Both the position numbers and the translations under genes were made by a program. 64,000 bases of DNA, taken from Eutreptiella sp. 'Long Island Sound 2002' (lineage: Eukaryota > Euglenozoa > Euglenophyceae > Eutreptiales > Eutreptiaceae). Each line of letters starts with the position of its first letter. The stretch's first letter is position 1. The stretch spans positions 41,084,844-41,148,843 of the forward strand of contig OZ038384.1 in assembly GCA_964036045.1 (NCBI GenBank). The letters run 5' to 3'. This document shows, in pieces, positions 1 to 8,301 of the stretch. A model generated the notes under the pieces. That model worked only from the letters and a program-made list of their open reading frames with translations. It ran no database searches and had not been told where the DNA came from.

Positions 1-945
1 GGGGGGCGGGGGGGGGTGGTGTGGGGGTGGCGCTGTTGGTGGTGGGGGGGGCGGGGGTGGGTGTTGTGCTGGCTGGGGGTCTGGGCGTCCCTGTGGGTCG
101 TGTGGGTGTTGCGTGTGTGCGCGGTGTGGTCCTTGCGGTTCCTGACTGGTTGTGGTGCCGGGGTGTGGGTGGGAGGCGGCCGCATGAGCGTCCGGGTGGG
201 GCTGTGGTCCGTATGTAATGGGTGGCTGCCGGTGGATGGTGCTCGCTGGTATGGGGTGTGGGTGGGGGGGCTGTTGGTGGTGGTGGGGCGCCCCTATTCG
301 GTCCTGGTGTTGCCGGTGTGCGTGCGCGGCTCCTCGCGGGTCCATGGGGGTGTACCGTGGCTCGTATGCCGTGGGCCCGTGTAGCGGGGGCGGCGGGTGG
401 TGCTGGACCGCGTGGTGGTGGTGTGGAGGGTGTGTCGGTTGTGTGTGGTACCGCGGCGTTGGTGGGTGTGGTGGCAGGGGCTGGTGGTGGTGGTACACGT
501 GATGGTGTGGTGCGGTGATGTGCGCTATGTGGGGTGGGTGGTTCGCGGGGCCTGGTTGTGCTGGGGCGTGGTGGGGATGTAGCTGGTGGGGGCCGCTGTA
601 GCCTGGGGGCATTAGGGGGTAGGGGTTGGGAAAGACGGGGGCGCGGTGGTGGTGTTGGTGGTGCCATGTCCCCTGGCTCTGCGCGTACGGTGGTCCTGGC
701 ATGGTGTGGACGTGTGTGGGCGGTGGTGGCTGACTGGGCTGCAGGGTTTGGGTGCTGCGGTACGGTGGTGGCGGTGGGCGTTGGTGGTGGTGGTGTTGTT
801 TGTGTGCCCCGGGGGTCTGGGCGTGGGGCGGTGCGGTGTGGCTGGACCCGGGCCTTGGTCGGGGCGTCGCGCCCTGCTGGCGGGCGCGTTGGCGGGCCCC
901 CTGGTGCCGGTGCCCCTTGGTCTTCTTGGCCTGGTGGGTGTCGGG
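1..945 (-). other. Low-complexity 3' part of LINE copy A
   Basis: The stretch is extremely G/T-rich on plus (C/A-rich on the element's coding strand), with GGT/GTG runs. By position it matches the Pro/His/Thr-rich segment after the protease-like region in copies B and C. Long open frames on both strands follow from the near absence of A and T. I see no separate gene. The conserved 430-bp 3' end found in copies B and C is not in the window for this copy. Confidence 0.6.
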
Positions 946-1745
946 GGCGGGTGAACCCCCCTGTCCCCGTGGGGGCGACGGGGAGCGGGCGCGCCAGCGG
1001 TGTGCCTCTTGGAGGCTCGTCTTGAGGCCTCTGACGTAGGCCTCCTGGTCCGTGAGGCTCATCCGCGTGGCGGTGGCCTCGTCGGGGGCGGCCAGGTGGG
1101 TGTCCCGGAAAGACGCCCAGCCCTCCGGGGGTGTCCGTTGTGCGGGGTGGGGGTGGTGTGCCGGGTAGAGGAGTGCGCTGAGGGGGTAAGGTGTTCCCTT
1201 CCGTCGGCCGAGGGCGTTTGCGAACCGGCGGCACGTGGCTCGGAGGTAGGCTGCTATCTCCTCTGGTGCCGTGTCGGCCCACGCTTCCGGCGTCAGGGCT
1301 GCTGCTTGGGGGGCCGGGAGTTGTGGGTCTGGGAGGTGTAGGTCTCGGTGGTGGAGTTTTAGGGCGAGGAGGATGTGGCGGGCCGCCACGTTCAAGCCGC
1401 CTCCGCTGTGGCGTAGGGGTGGGCTGTGGGGGGGGATTGGTGTGTTGCCCGCGGCCACGGCTATGGCCCATGCGTGGTCCGCCGCGTCCGCCACGTAGTA
1501 CCCTCCCAGTTGGTCCCGGAGAGTGTCGGTGAGGTACCCGAAGAAGCTGGGGTGGCTGGCGGGGGGGGGTGCGGCTGGGGCCGCGGGCCGTTCGCGGTGG
1601 CGGGGGTTGAGGTCCCCGCAGTGGGGGCAGTGGGTGAGGCGGTGCGCGGCTCCCAGGCAGACCCAGTGGTCTGGGTTGCAGGGCAGGGCTGTCTGTGGTA
1701 GCCGCTGGCGAGCGCAGAGGGGACATGCGGTGGCTGGTGGTTGGT
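946..1745 (-). pseudogene. ORF3 of LINE copy A: Cys-finger plus protease-like and terminal-domain remnants
   Basis: Continuing in the pol frame past the conserved stop, the minus strand shows a Cys-rich block from about 1,728 to 1,606: CPLC, then further Cys/His, ending CPHC, which looks like a zinc finger. Next come GGYYVADA and HAWAIAVA (about 1,449-1,500). Their position matches the His-containing motif of copies B and C (GHYYVIAA, WHYYVVAA). After about 1,400 the homology moves to another frame: LNVAARHILL, then AAYLRATCRRF. These align with the Cys-containing block of copies B and C, but the key Cys-Gly is not evident here. A weak match to the C-terminal domain follows (LTDQEAYVRGL). I translated this by hand, so it is a degraded or divergent ORF3. 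Confidence 0.5.
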
Positions 1746-1917
1746 GGTACCTGTGGACGGACAGCGGCGTGGGGGGATGGGGGCTGGTGGCGCGCGCATG
1801 CTGGTGGGAGCGTGTGCGGTGCCTGTGGCGCCCGTGTGTGCTGTGCCAGTGCTGTGCCCGGTGGATGGTGTGTAGACGTGGTGGGGGTTCGGTGTTGGTA
1901 TGTCACGGGGTAGGTTC

Positions 1918-2328
1918 TCATGGTTGGTAGAACAGGAGTTTGAGGAGGTGGGCTTGGTCTGTTGGTGGCAGGGTTGCCGCATGCTGCAGGTATTTGTGGG
2001 TCCGGTATGTGAGCTGCTCCGCCGTCTTGGCAACGGCCGTTCGCTGCATGTGTGCCGCCGTGGCCTGGGGGTCCTCCGCGTGGGTGCGTAGTAAGGTGTA
2101 GACGGCAGTGGGGACGAGTCCCCTGCGGACTGCCTCGAGCACCTCTGTCTGCTTGAGGACGGTGGTGAGTTGCTGGGTCGCCGGGGACTGCGCCAGCCAT
2201 CCGGCGTGCTGTGCGATGGTGTGGGTTGGGTTCCAGTCTGTGAGGGTGTCCAGTCCCCTGTACAGGGCGCACGCCTTGAAGTGGTCCCACGTTTCTTCTT
2301 CCGCGTGGCTGCAGATGCACTTGGTGTG
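1918..2328 (-). CDS. C-terminal pol segment of copy A with Cys/His finger, beyond an in-frame UGA
   Basis: This is the direct in-frame continuation of the pol ORF after a TGA at 2,331-2,329. It opens with HTKCICSHAEEET and then WDHFKAC, giving Cys-x-Cys, later His and Cys, the finger often found at the end of LINE pol proteins. About 100 helical residues follow. Copies B (18,590-19,066) and C (44,830-45,271) have the same segment (PEDWEHF, then RDTLVGW). Copy B has Glu at the TGA position, so the TGA most likely arose by mutation of a sense codon. The segment ends with TGA at 1,920-1,918. Copies B and C also stop at this point, so this stop looks ancestral. Confidence 0.7.
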   Translation of the reverse strand, partial: HTKCICSHAEEETWDHFKACALYRGLDTLTDWNPTHTIAQHAGWLAQSPATQQLTTVLKQTEVLEAVRRGLVPTAVYTLLRTHAEDPQATAAHMQRTAVAKTAEQLTYRTHKYLQHAATLPPTDQAHLLKLLFYQP

Positions 2329-5300
2329 TCATGCGGGGACGTGGATCGAGCGGCGCGTATACCATCGGTGGTATCGGGTGAGGAGGGGAAGTTGTTCGAG
2401 TGCGAGCTGGAGTCGGGGCTTTTGTAGGTGTGCTGGGAGGCTTTCCGGGCGCAGGGCGGAGTAGTAGAGGGGGGTGTGGACGGAGTTTTCGAGGCGTCGG
2501 AGGAGTTCGGTGTTTGCTGGGTGGCCCAGTGTGGCGGCGAGTTGCTGGATGGGTGTGGGGTAGTGGTACTGCTTGTCTCGATCCGTGTACGGCGTGTCCT
2601 CGGGCATCCATTGGGGGGGCTGTGCGGCCAGGGGTATCGGGGGCAGGTGCTGCAGGTGGCTGTGGTGTGGGGTGTCCAGTCGCACGCGTTCGAGCCCTGG
2701 GGTGTGGTTGGTGTTCTGGTGTTTGGCCTGCGTGTCTGCGCGTCCATTGCCGTATGCGTAGCGGTGCGACTCCTGCTTGACGATGTGTAGGGCGTCCTGG
2801 GGGTGCATGCCCTTGAAGGCCATCCATAGTCCCAACGCTTGTGTGGTGAGGCCGGAATCGAGTGCTTTGTGGAGGGGTAGGTCCGCAAGGCGCCTGGTGA
2901 GGTGGATGTCGACCGTGGCGTCCACGACTACCCAGATGTTGCGGGGCCGGACCGTCGTGGGTGGCGGTGTGGCGGTGACGGCGTCTGCCATGGTGCGCAG
3001 TTCGCCGTGGGAGGACGCCCCAAAGATGGTGGTCCCGGTGTGGTGTTCCACGTGGAGGCCGTCCGCGCGCCGGGTGATGCGCACGGAGGCGCAACCGACC
3101 GTGGGGGTGCGTTGCTGGGTGCCGGATGCGTCAGTGAAGTAGATGATGTCGGTGTCGCTGGGTATGGGTAGGCGGGCGATTGCTGTGGGGTGATAGACGT
3201 AGATGGGGTTCCCCTGGGTGGTTCTGGCGGTGATTTGCGTGGGTTGCAGTAGTGGCGCTGCATAGACGCCTATTCCCTGGGTGATGATGGCCTGGGCTCG
3301 TGGGGTGAGGCGGAGGAGGCCCCTGTCTGGGCGTCCCTGGGTGATATACGCGTACATCAGGTGGAAGAGGTATCCCGTATTGGGGTGGAATTTCTGGCAC
3401 GTGATGGTCTGTCGCCGCTCCGTGTCGTCTTTGTCGCCGCGGAGGGTGGGGCATTTGTGCTGTAGGGGGCGCATGGGTGCCTCCTGAGGTCCTGCGCGGT
3501 GTGGGTCGCAGCGGTCGTACTCCATGGCTACGCTGTCCGGGTCTGCCTGCTCGTTGGTGAACGTCCATGTCGCCGTGGGTGTTCGGGTCCAGGCTACGTG
3601 CGCCGGGTGGTCCGGGGGTACCGTGTGAAACCAGGGGGAGAGCCATGCCTGCTGGTCGGCGGTGGCGGCGGCGGTGGGGGTGTGGTAGTGGGTGGAGATG
3701 AGGTGCAGCAGGGGCCACGGCGTGTCGAGGGCTGCCGGGCCGCAGTGCCAGCACGTGCGTGGTATGCCCTGGTCACTGTGTCTGACTGGTGGTACATCGG
3801 TCTCCGGTGCATTGTGTTTGGGGATGGACCAGGGGGCATGGTGTCGCTGGACGGTGCGGGTTACATGTTTGTGGCCGTTTGGTGCTAGTAGCAGGATGGT
3901 GGGTGGTGTCCAGCCTCCGGCTGACGGGGTGGGCTCCCCCTGCGTCGTGCCGCCGTCGTTGGGGGTCTCGTGTTCGCTCAGGCGGGGCCGGGGGTGCTGG
4001 CGCTGGAAGGCTGTGTACGCCGTGTCGATGTCCTTGGGCCCCGGCATGTCGCGCCCTGCCTTCGTAGCACATGCGCGGAGGTACGCTTGGAAGACGTGGC
4101 GTGCCGGCCATTGTGGGTCGGAAAGGAACGGGGCGTGGTGGGCGTCGCATTGGGCCATGATCTGCATCTGTGTTGGGGTGATATACACTATGGTGATGGT
4201 GGCCCCTACGAGGCGCAGGGTGTCCACCTCGCCTGCCGGGTGTCGGTGGATGTCGGTGTGTGTGGCCACGAGTGGCCCCTGTTGGTCGCAGTGGTGGTTT
4301 GTCAGGATGGCGTGCGTGTGGTGCGGTAGGAGGAGTTGTAGCTGGGCCCAGATGCCAGTGCCCACGGGGCTGGAGACGCCGTGTTGTGCCAGTATCCACC
4401 GGGGGCAGGTGTTGCGGGCAATTTGCGCTTCTTTTATGCGTATGGCCGCCGCCTCGCGAACTTCTGGTTGGTGGTTGTGTGTTACCCTGTGTAGGAGGTG
4501 TGCTGCGTGTTTGGCATAGGCCATGTCGACCAGGGCGCCCGTATTGTCTCCGTAGTAGCGCCAGTGGGCCATCATGGCCTCCTTGGGGAAAGACGTGGGC
4601 CAGCCTCCGTGTTGCGCCCATGCCTTCGTCACTTGTTGTCGAGCGTGGCGTAGTGCGTCTTGGGGGCGCGGGAGGTGCAGGGCTTGGTACCCGATGGCCG
4701 CGTTGAGCACTGCTTCCATGAAGTACGCCAGGCCCTGCGTAGACAGGAGGTCCCCCCTGGCAATTTGGGTTAGCCGGGCGAGGCGCTCTTCTAGCTTGCT
4801 TCGGAGTGTGATGTGGTGGTGCTGCGTGGCCTGTGTGACTCCCAGGTGGACTGTGGTGTCTTCCAGGTGCAGGGGTTCGCCTTTCCGGATGTGGGGGGTG
4901 GGGGTCTTGGCGTCAGCCAGCCCGACCGATTTGCGGGGGTGCACTAGGAGCTGGTGGGCGTCCAGGTAGGTTGTGGTGAGTTGGAGAATGGCGGACGCTT
5001 GTTCGGTGGTCGTTGGTAGCCCTGCGTTCTCAGGGTCGCGGTGGCGGGTGGCCGTAGTGAGGAGGTTGTCATCTGCGAAGTTGATGAGGGGGGACCGCAG
5101 CGGGTATGGGGCGTACCCCGGGTATACCCGTGCTAGCTGGAATGCCAGTGGCAGGGTGACGAGGAGGTAGAGGAAGGGGCCTTCGGCGCCTCCCTGGGGG
5201 ACCCCGCTGTCTGTGCCGGTCCAGGGGGTGAGGCCCGCGGCCGTGATGACGGCGTAGAGTCGGGTTTGGATGTACCCGGTCATGAAGGATAGGAATGGGA

Positions 5301-7242
5301 GGCCCATGGCATCCCATACCTCCGTGAGGAGCCGGTGTGGGGCGTGGGGGAACGCGCCTTGGACATCGAGGGAGGCGATGATCATCTCGTAGGGGTTCAT
5401 GTCCAGTGCGGTGTCCTGGAGGAAGATGGCCTCGTGGGGGGACCTGCCGGCCATGGCCCCCCACATGCTGGCGGGCACGTGGGCGAAGACCGCTGGCGCG
5501 ATGCGGCCTAGGATGAGCGTCCACACCAGCTTGACCTCCGTGGTGGCGCATACTATGGGCTGCCAGTTCCCCGGCTGCGCCCAGTCCCCCTTTTTGTAGA
5601 GGGGGTGGACCAGGTTGGCCCACTCAGGGGGGATGGGCGTGGCGCCCGTGACGATATCCCACAGGCGGGCTGCCAGGCGGCGTTTGATGGGCAGGGTGAG
5701 ACGTTGGTACGCTTCGGCCGGCAAACCGTCGACGCCGGGCACGACCCCCTTCTTCAGGCGGTCCAGGGCACGCTGCAGTTCTGAGATGCTGAAGGGGTCG
5801 TGTTCGATGGCGCGCCGCTGTTCCCGGTTGAAGACCCTGGGCACATGCTCGCGAATGGTGTTTCTGGTGTGGGGGTCGAGCTCGGGGAGGGCGTCCCCGT
5901 GTTGCGCCTGGAAGCTGTCCAGGACTGCCTGGAGGACGGCGTCGGGGTCATTGGTGAGGCCTCCTTCGGGGGTGCGGACCGCGTGGATGGTACGGCGCCC
6001 CGTGTCCTCCAGGATGCGGCTGACGTACCGTAAGGACTTGTACGGCGTGTCGTTTCTGCCGTATCTTTCGCGTTCCTGGGCTGCTGCCGCTATGCGGTGG
6101 GCGTGCCATTCCTGGAGTTGGTGGCGGCGGGTGGTGAGGAGCGCACGGAGGTGGGCGTCCCGGTCTCGTGCCTCCGGTGTGCTGGGGCGTAGCAGGGTGG
6201 CGAGTTCCCCTTTCGTGGTCCAGATGTCATGGACGAGTTGCTGGAGGGTGAGGTCTGGTGGTGCTCCCGTGTGGTTGGTGTCACGCTCCATGCCGCATGC
6301 TTGTGCCGCCCGGCGCATGGCGGTGGTGAGTGTCGGTGCACCCAGGCGGCGTAGGATGGCGTGTAGGGCCCTGTTATACCTGTGCCAGGCGCCGTGGTCG
6401 TCCTCGGCCGGGAACTGCAGTGTGGGTGGGAGGGTGTCGTCTGGCAGGGTGGCTGCGGGTGGGGGTAGGTCGGGGATGATGAGGTCGATGTAGAGGGGCC
6501 GGTGGCCCGTGCCTGTGGGCGGGAGGTCCCCGTAGGCTGCTTCGTGGACGCGCACCGTGGTTGGGTCCCCGTAGCACGTGTCGATGCGGGATGGGTGGGT
6601 GCCGGCTTGGTGGGGGTAATGGGAGGGTGTGCCGGTGAGCCCTGCCGTGAGGTCGGTGAGGCCCAGCTGGTGCATGGCGCCCCGGACAGCTATGTCGGTG
6701 GCTGTGGGTGGGCCGGTGCGGTCGTCGTCGGTGGGAGCGGCGTTTAGGTCGCCTATGATGATGGTGGGTGCCAGGAGGGAGAGTCGGCGGTACGCCAGGC
6801 TCAGGGTGTCCAGGAAGTCCTTGGTCTCCTCCCCGAACGGGACGTGCGTGAGCAGCACGTTTAGCTGCCATCCGGGCCCCACGCACTCGTACGCCCCGAG
6901 GGGACCATCCACTCCGAGGTCGGGGTGGGCATGTACCGTGACCGATGTCTTGTGGTAGAGGGGTACCCCCCGTTCCCAGTGGGCGTGATATTTGTTCCCC
7001 TCTGGGTCCAGGATTGGTGCTGGTTCGGGTTGGTCCGCTTTGCGGAGGGCTTGCTCCAGGAACCCCAGGAGGTCTGCGCCTTGGGGGTGCGGCCCGGGCA
7101 TGGCTTGCAGTGTGGCGGCCTTGGTGGGGTCGTAGGTGACCGCGGGCTCGTTGAGGATGTTGATGCGGGCGTGGGCTTCCGCAGGCGCCGGTTTCTGGGG
7201 ACCGGTAGTTGGGGGGGCGGGCCGTGTCCGGCCCTGGCCCCG
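2329..7242 (-). CDS. LINE pol of copy A: endonuclease, reverse transcriptase and RNase H
   Basis: The frame is open from 7,242; its first ATG is at 7,101, giving 1,590 codons. Copy C homology begins upstream of that ATG (INILN), so the true start or a fusion may be earlier. Endonuclease motifs by residue: DLLGFLEQ near 30, GDLNAAP near 115, SRIDTCY near 170, GHRPLY near 200. RT: motif A SLDVQGAF near 575, motif B GVPQGG near 632, motif C FADDN near 674 (not the usual YADD). RNase H: TDASG near 1,320, HGEL near 1,365, VVDATVD near 1,393, GNGRAD near 1,452, so all acidic residues are present. This protein would nick target DNA, copy the element RNA there, and remove the RNA. Except for the stop at 2,331-2,329 it looks intact, and it is the best pol copy in the window. 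Confidence 0.93.
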   Translation of the reverse strand, partial: RGQGRTRPAPPTTGPQKPAPAEAHARINILNEPAVTYDPTKAATLQAMPGPHPQGADLLGFLEQALRKADQPEPAPILDPEGNKYHAHWERGVPLYHKTSVTVHAHPDLGVDGPLGAYECVGPGWQLNVLLTHVPFGEETKDFLDTLSLAYRRLSLLAPTIIIGDLNAAPTDDDRTGPPTATDIAVRGAMHQLGLTDLTAGLTGTPSHYPHQAGTHPSRIDTCYGDPTTVRVHEAAYGDLPPTGTGHRPLYIDLIIPDLPPPAATLPDDTLPPTLQFPAEDDHGAWHRYNRALHAILRRLGAPTLTTAMRRAAQACGMERDTNHTGAPPDLTLQQLVHDIWTTKGELATLLRPSTPEARDRDAHLRALLTTRRHQLQEWHAHRIAAAAQERERYGRNDTPYKSLRYVSRILEDTGRRTIHAVRTPEGGLTNDPDAVLQAVLDSFQAQHGDALPELDPHTRNTIREHVPRVFNREQRRAIEHDPFSISELQRALDRLKKGVVPGVDGLPAEAYQRLTLPIKRRLAARLWDIVTGATPIPPEWANLVHPLYKKGDWAQPGNWQPIVCATTEVKLVWTLILGRIAPAVFAHVPASMWGAMAGRSPHEAIFLQDTALDMNPYEMIIASLDVQGAFPHAPHRLLTEVWDAMGLPFLSFMTGYIQTRLYAVITAAGLTPWTGTDSGVPQGGAEGPFLYLLVTLPLAFQLARVYPGYAPYPLRSPLINFADDNLLTTATRHRDPENAGLPTTTEQASAILQLTTTYLDAHQLLVHPRKSVGLADAKTPTPHIRKGEPLHLEDTTVHLGVTQATQHHHITLRSKLEERLARLTQIARGDLLSTQGLAYFMEAVLNAAIGYQALHLPRPQDALRHARQQVTKAWAQHGGWPTSFPKEAMMAHWRYYGDNTGALVDMAYAKHAAHLLHRVTHNHQPEVREAAAIRIKEAQIARNTCPRWILAQHGVSSPVGTGIWAQLQLLLPHHTHAILTNHHCDQQGPLVATHTDIHRHPAGEVDTLRLVGATITIVYITPTQMQIMAQCDAHHAPFLSDPQWPARHVFQAYLRACATKAGRDMPGPKDIDTAYTAFQRQHPRPRLSEHETPNDGGTTQGEPTPSAGGWTPPTILLLAPNGHKHVTRTVQRHHAPWSIPKHNAPETDVPPVRHSDQGIPRTCWHCGPAALDTPWPLLHLISTHYHTPTAAATADQQAWLSPWFHTVPPDHPAHVAWTRTPTATWTFTNEQADPDSVAMEYDRCDPHRAGPQEAPMRPLQHKCPTLRGDKDDTERRQTITCQKFHPNTGYLFHLMYAYITQGRPDRGLLRLTPRAQAIITQGIGVYAAPLLQPTQITARTTQGNPIYVYHPTAIARLPIPSDTDIIYFTDASGTQQRTPTVGCASVRITRRADGLHVEHHTGTTIFGASSHGELRTMADAVTATPPPTTVRPRNIWVVVDATVDIHLTRRLADLPLHKALDSGLTTQALGLWMAFKGMHPQDALHIVKQESHRYAYGNGRADTQAKHQNTNHTPGLERVRLDTPHHSHLQHLPPIPLAAQPPQWMPEDTPYTDRDKQYHYPTPIQQLAATLGHPANTELLRRLENSVHTPLYYSALRPESLPAHLQKPRLQLALEQLPLLTRYHRWYTRRSIHVPA

Positions 7243-8283
7243 TCAGGCGTTGAGGAGGTCGATGACGCCCTGAGCTGTGGGTGCCCTGCGGTTCCGCTTC
7301 TGGGGTTGGGGTAGGGCCCATGCATTGTGGACTTCGCCCGTGTACTCGGTGCCGGTGAGGTGCTCCGTGTCGGGGGTGCACAGCTGCATGGGGACCATCT
7401 CACGACCGGCTTGGTCTCGCCAGAGTTCGATGGTGCGCCCCAGCTTCTTGTCGTTGGGGGTGGCCGGGTCCCACTTGACGTTGATCTTGAACCCCTGGTG
7501 GTCCCCGGTGACGCGGTACCGGTGCTTGACCTCCCCTGCGGCCCATATCCACTTGGAGGGGCCCGCGGCCGTGGGGTACTCGAAGGGCAGCTGCACCCGG
7601 GTGTTGATGGCGTATTCGGGATACAGGGCAGCGGCTTCCTCTTTGGTCCAGCTCTTCGGCTTGGCCCTTGGCTTTGGCGCGGGTTTGGCCTGTGTGGAGG
7701 CCTTGCGCTTTTGCGCACCTTGGCGGCGTCGGGCAGCGGGTTGTCCCCGTTGGGGAGGTGCGCCCTGGGGCCGCTGTACGGGAGCGTGGCCCGGTGCAAA
7801 CACGGGGTGTTCGCGTGCGGCTGGGACGTCGGGCTTGGACGTGGGGACGGGGTCCGCCAGTTGGAACACTTGCTTGGTCATGAGGCCAAGCACTTCCTCG
7901 GCCTCCTGCAGGGCGTCGGGCGGGTCCGTGGGCCAGGTGAGGAGCCGGTGCCCGGTGCCTGCCCCGTGGCGGCGCATGTGGGCCGTGTAGCGGGTGGCGT
8001 GGCGTGTCCACGCTGGGGTGCGTTCCGGGGGGAGGGGGCCTTCTGGCGCCCCCTGCGCCCAGTAGAGGGCGTAGTGCAGCGCTTCCCAGGCTGCCTCTGG
8101 GGCGTGGGGGATGCGTGCGGCGAGTCGCAAGCGGTCTCCTCCGCGTGGTGGGGGCGAGACTTCGCCGTCGGGGGCGTGTGCCGTTGCCCGTCTGACCTTG
8201 CCGTGGTCGTCCCATTCCACCGTCCACCAGGTGTCCCGGTGTTTGAGGATGTGGACCTCCGTGGTGGCCGGGGGGGCGTCCAT
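7243..8283 (-). CDS. Basic linker and WIW beta-domain protein between gag-like and pol ORFs of copy A
   Basis: The ORF has 346 codons, with ATG at 8,283 and TGA at 7,245-7,243. It is in the same frame as the ORF before and the pol after. The N-terminal part has DTWWTVEWDDHGK, and the same stretch in copy C is fused to the gag-like ORF. The middle is Lys/Arg/Pro-rich (KRKAS, KPKSW). The C-terminal part has WIWAAGEVKHRYRV then GFKINVKWD, which reads as alternating beta strands. Copy C keeps it as DWIWCEGTMQYRL at about 32,320. The pattern resembles small beta-barrel (chromo/Tudor/SH3-like) domains, but I do not recognise a family. It may bind nucleic acid or protein within the retrotransposon particle. 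Whether it is a separate protein or part of a fused polyprotein is open. Confidence 0.65.
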   Translation of the reverse strand: MDAPPATTEVHILKHRDTWWTVEWDDHGKVRRATAHAPDGEVSPPPRGGDRLRLAARIPHAPEAAWEALHYALYWAQGAPEGPLPPERTPAWTRHATRYTAHMRRHGAGTGHRLLTWPTDPPDALQEAEEVLGLMTKQVFQLADPVPTSKPDVPAAREHPVFAPGHAPVQRPQGAPPQRGQPAARRRQGAQKRKASTQAKPAPKPRAKPKSWTKEEAAALYPEYAINTRVQLPFEYPTAAGPSKWIWAAGEVKHRYRVTGDHQGFKINVKWDPATPNDKKLGRTIELWRDQAGREMVPMQLCTPDTEHLTGTEYTGEVHNAWALPQPQKRNRRAPTAQGVIDLLNA

Positions 8284-8301
8284 GGCGTCCCAGCTGACGA
8301 G

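Noticed and set aside
1918-2328. R2-type restriction-like endonuclease after the finger, as in Dualen elements
   Set aside because: No PD..D/E-x-K-like motif follows the finger in copies A, B or C.
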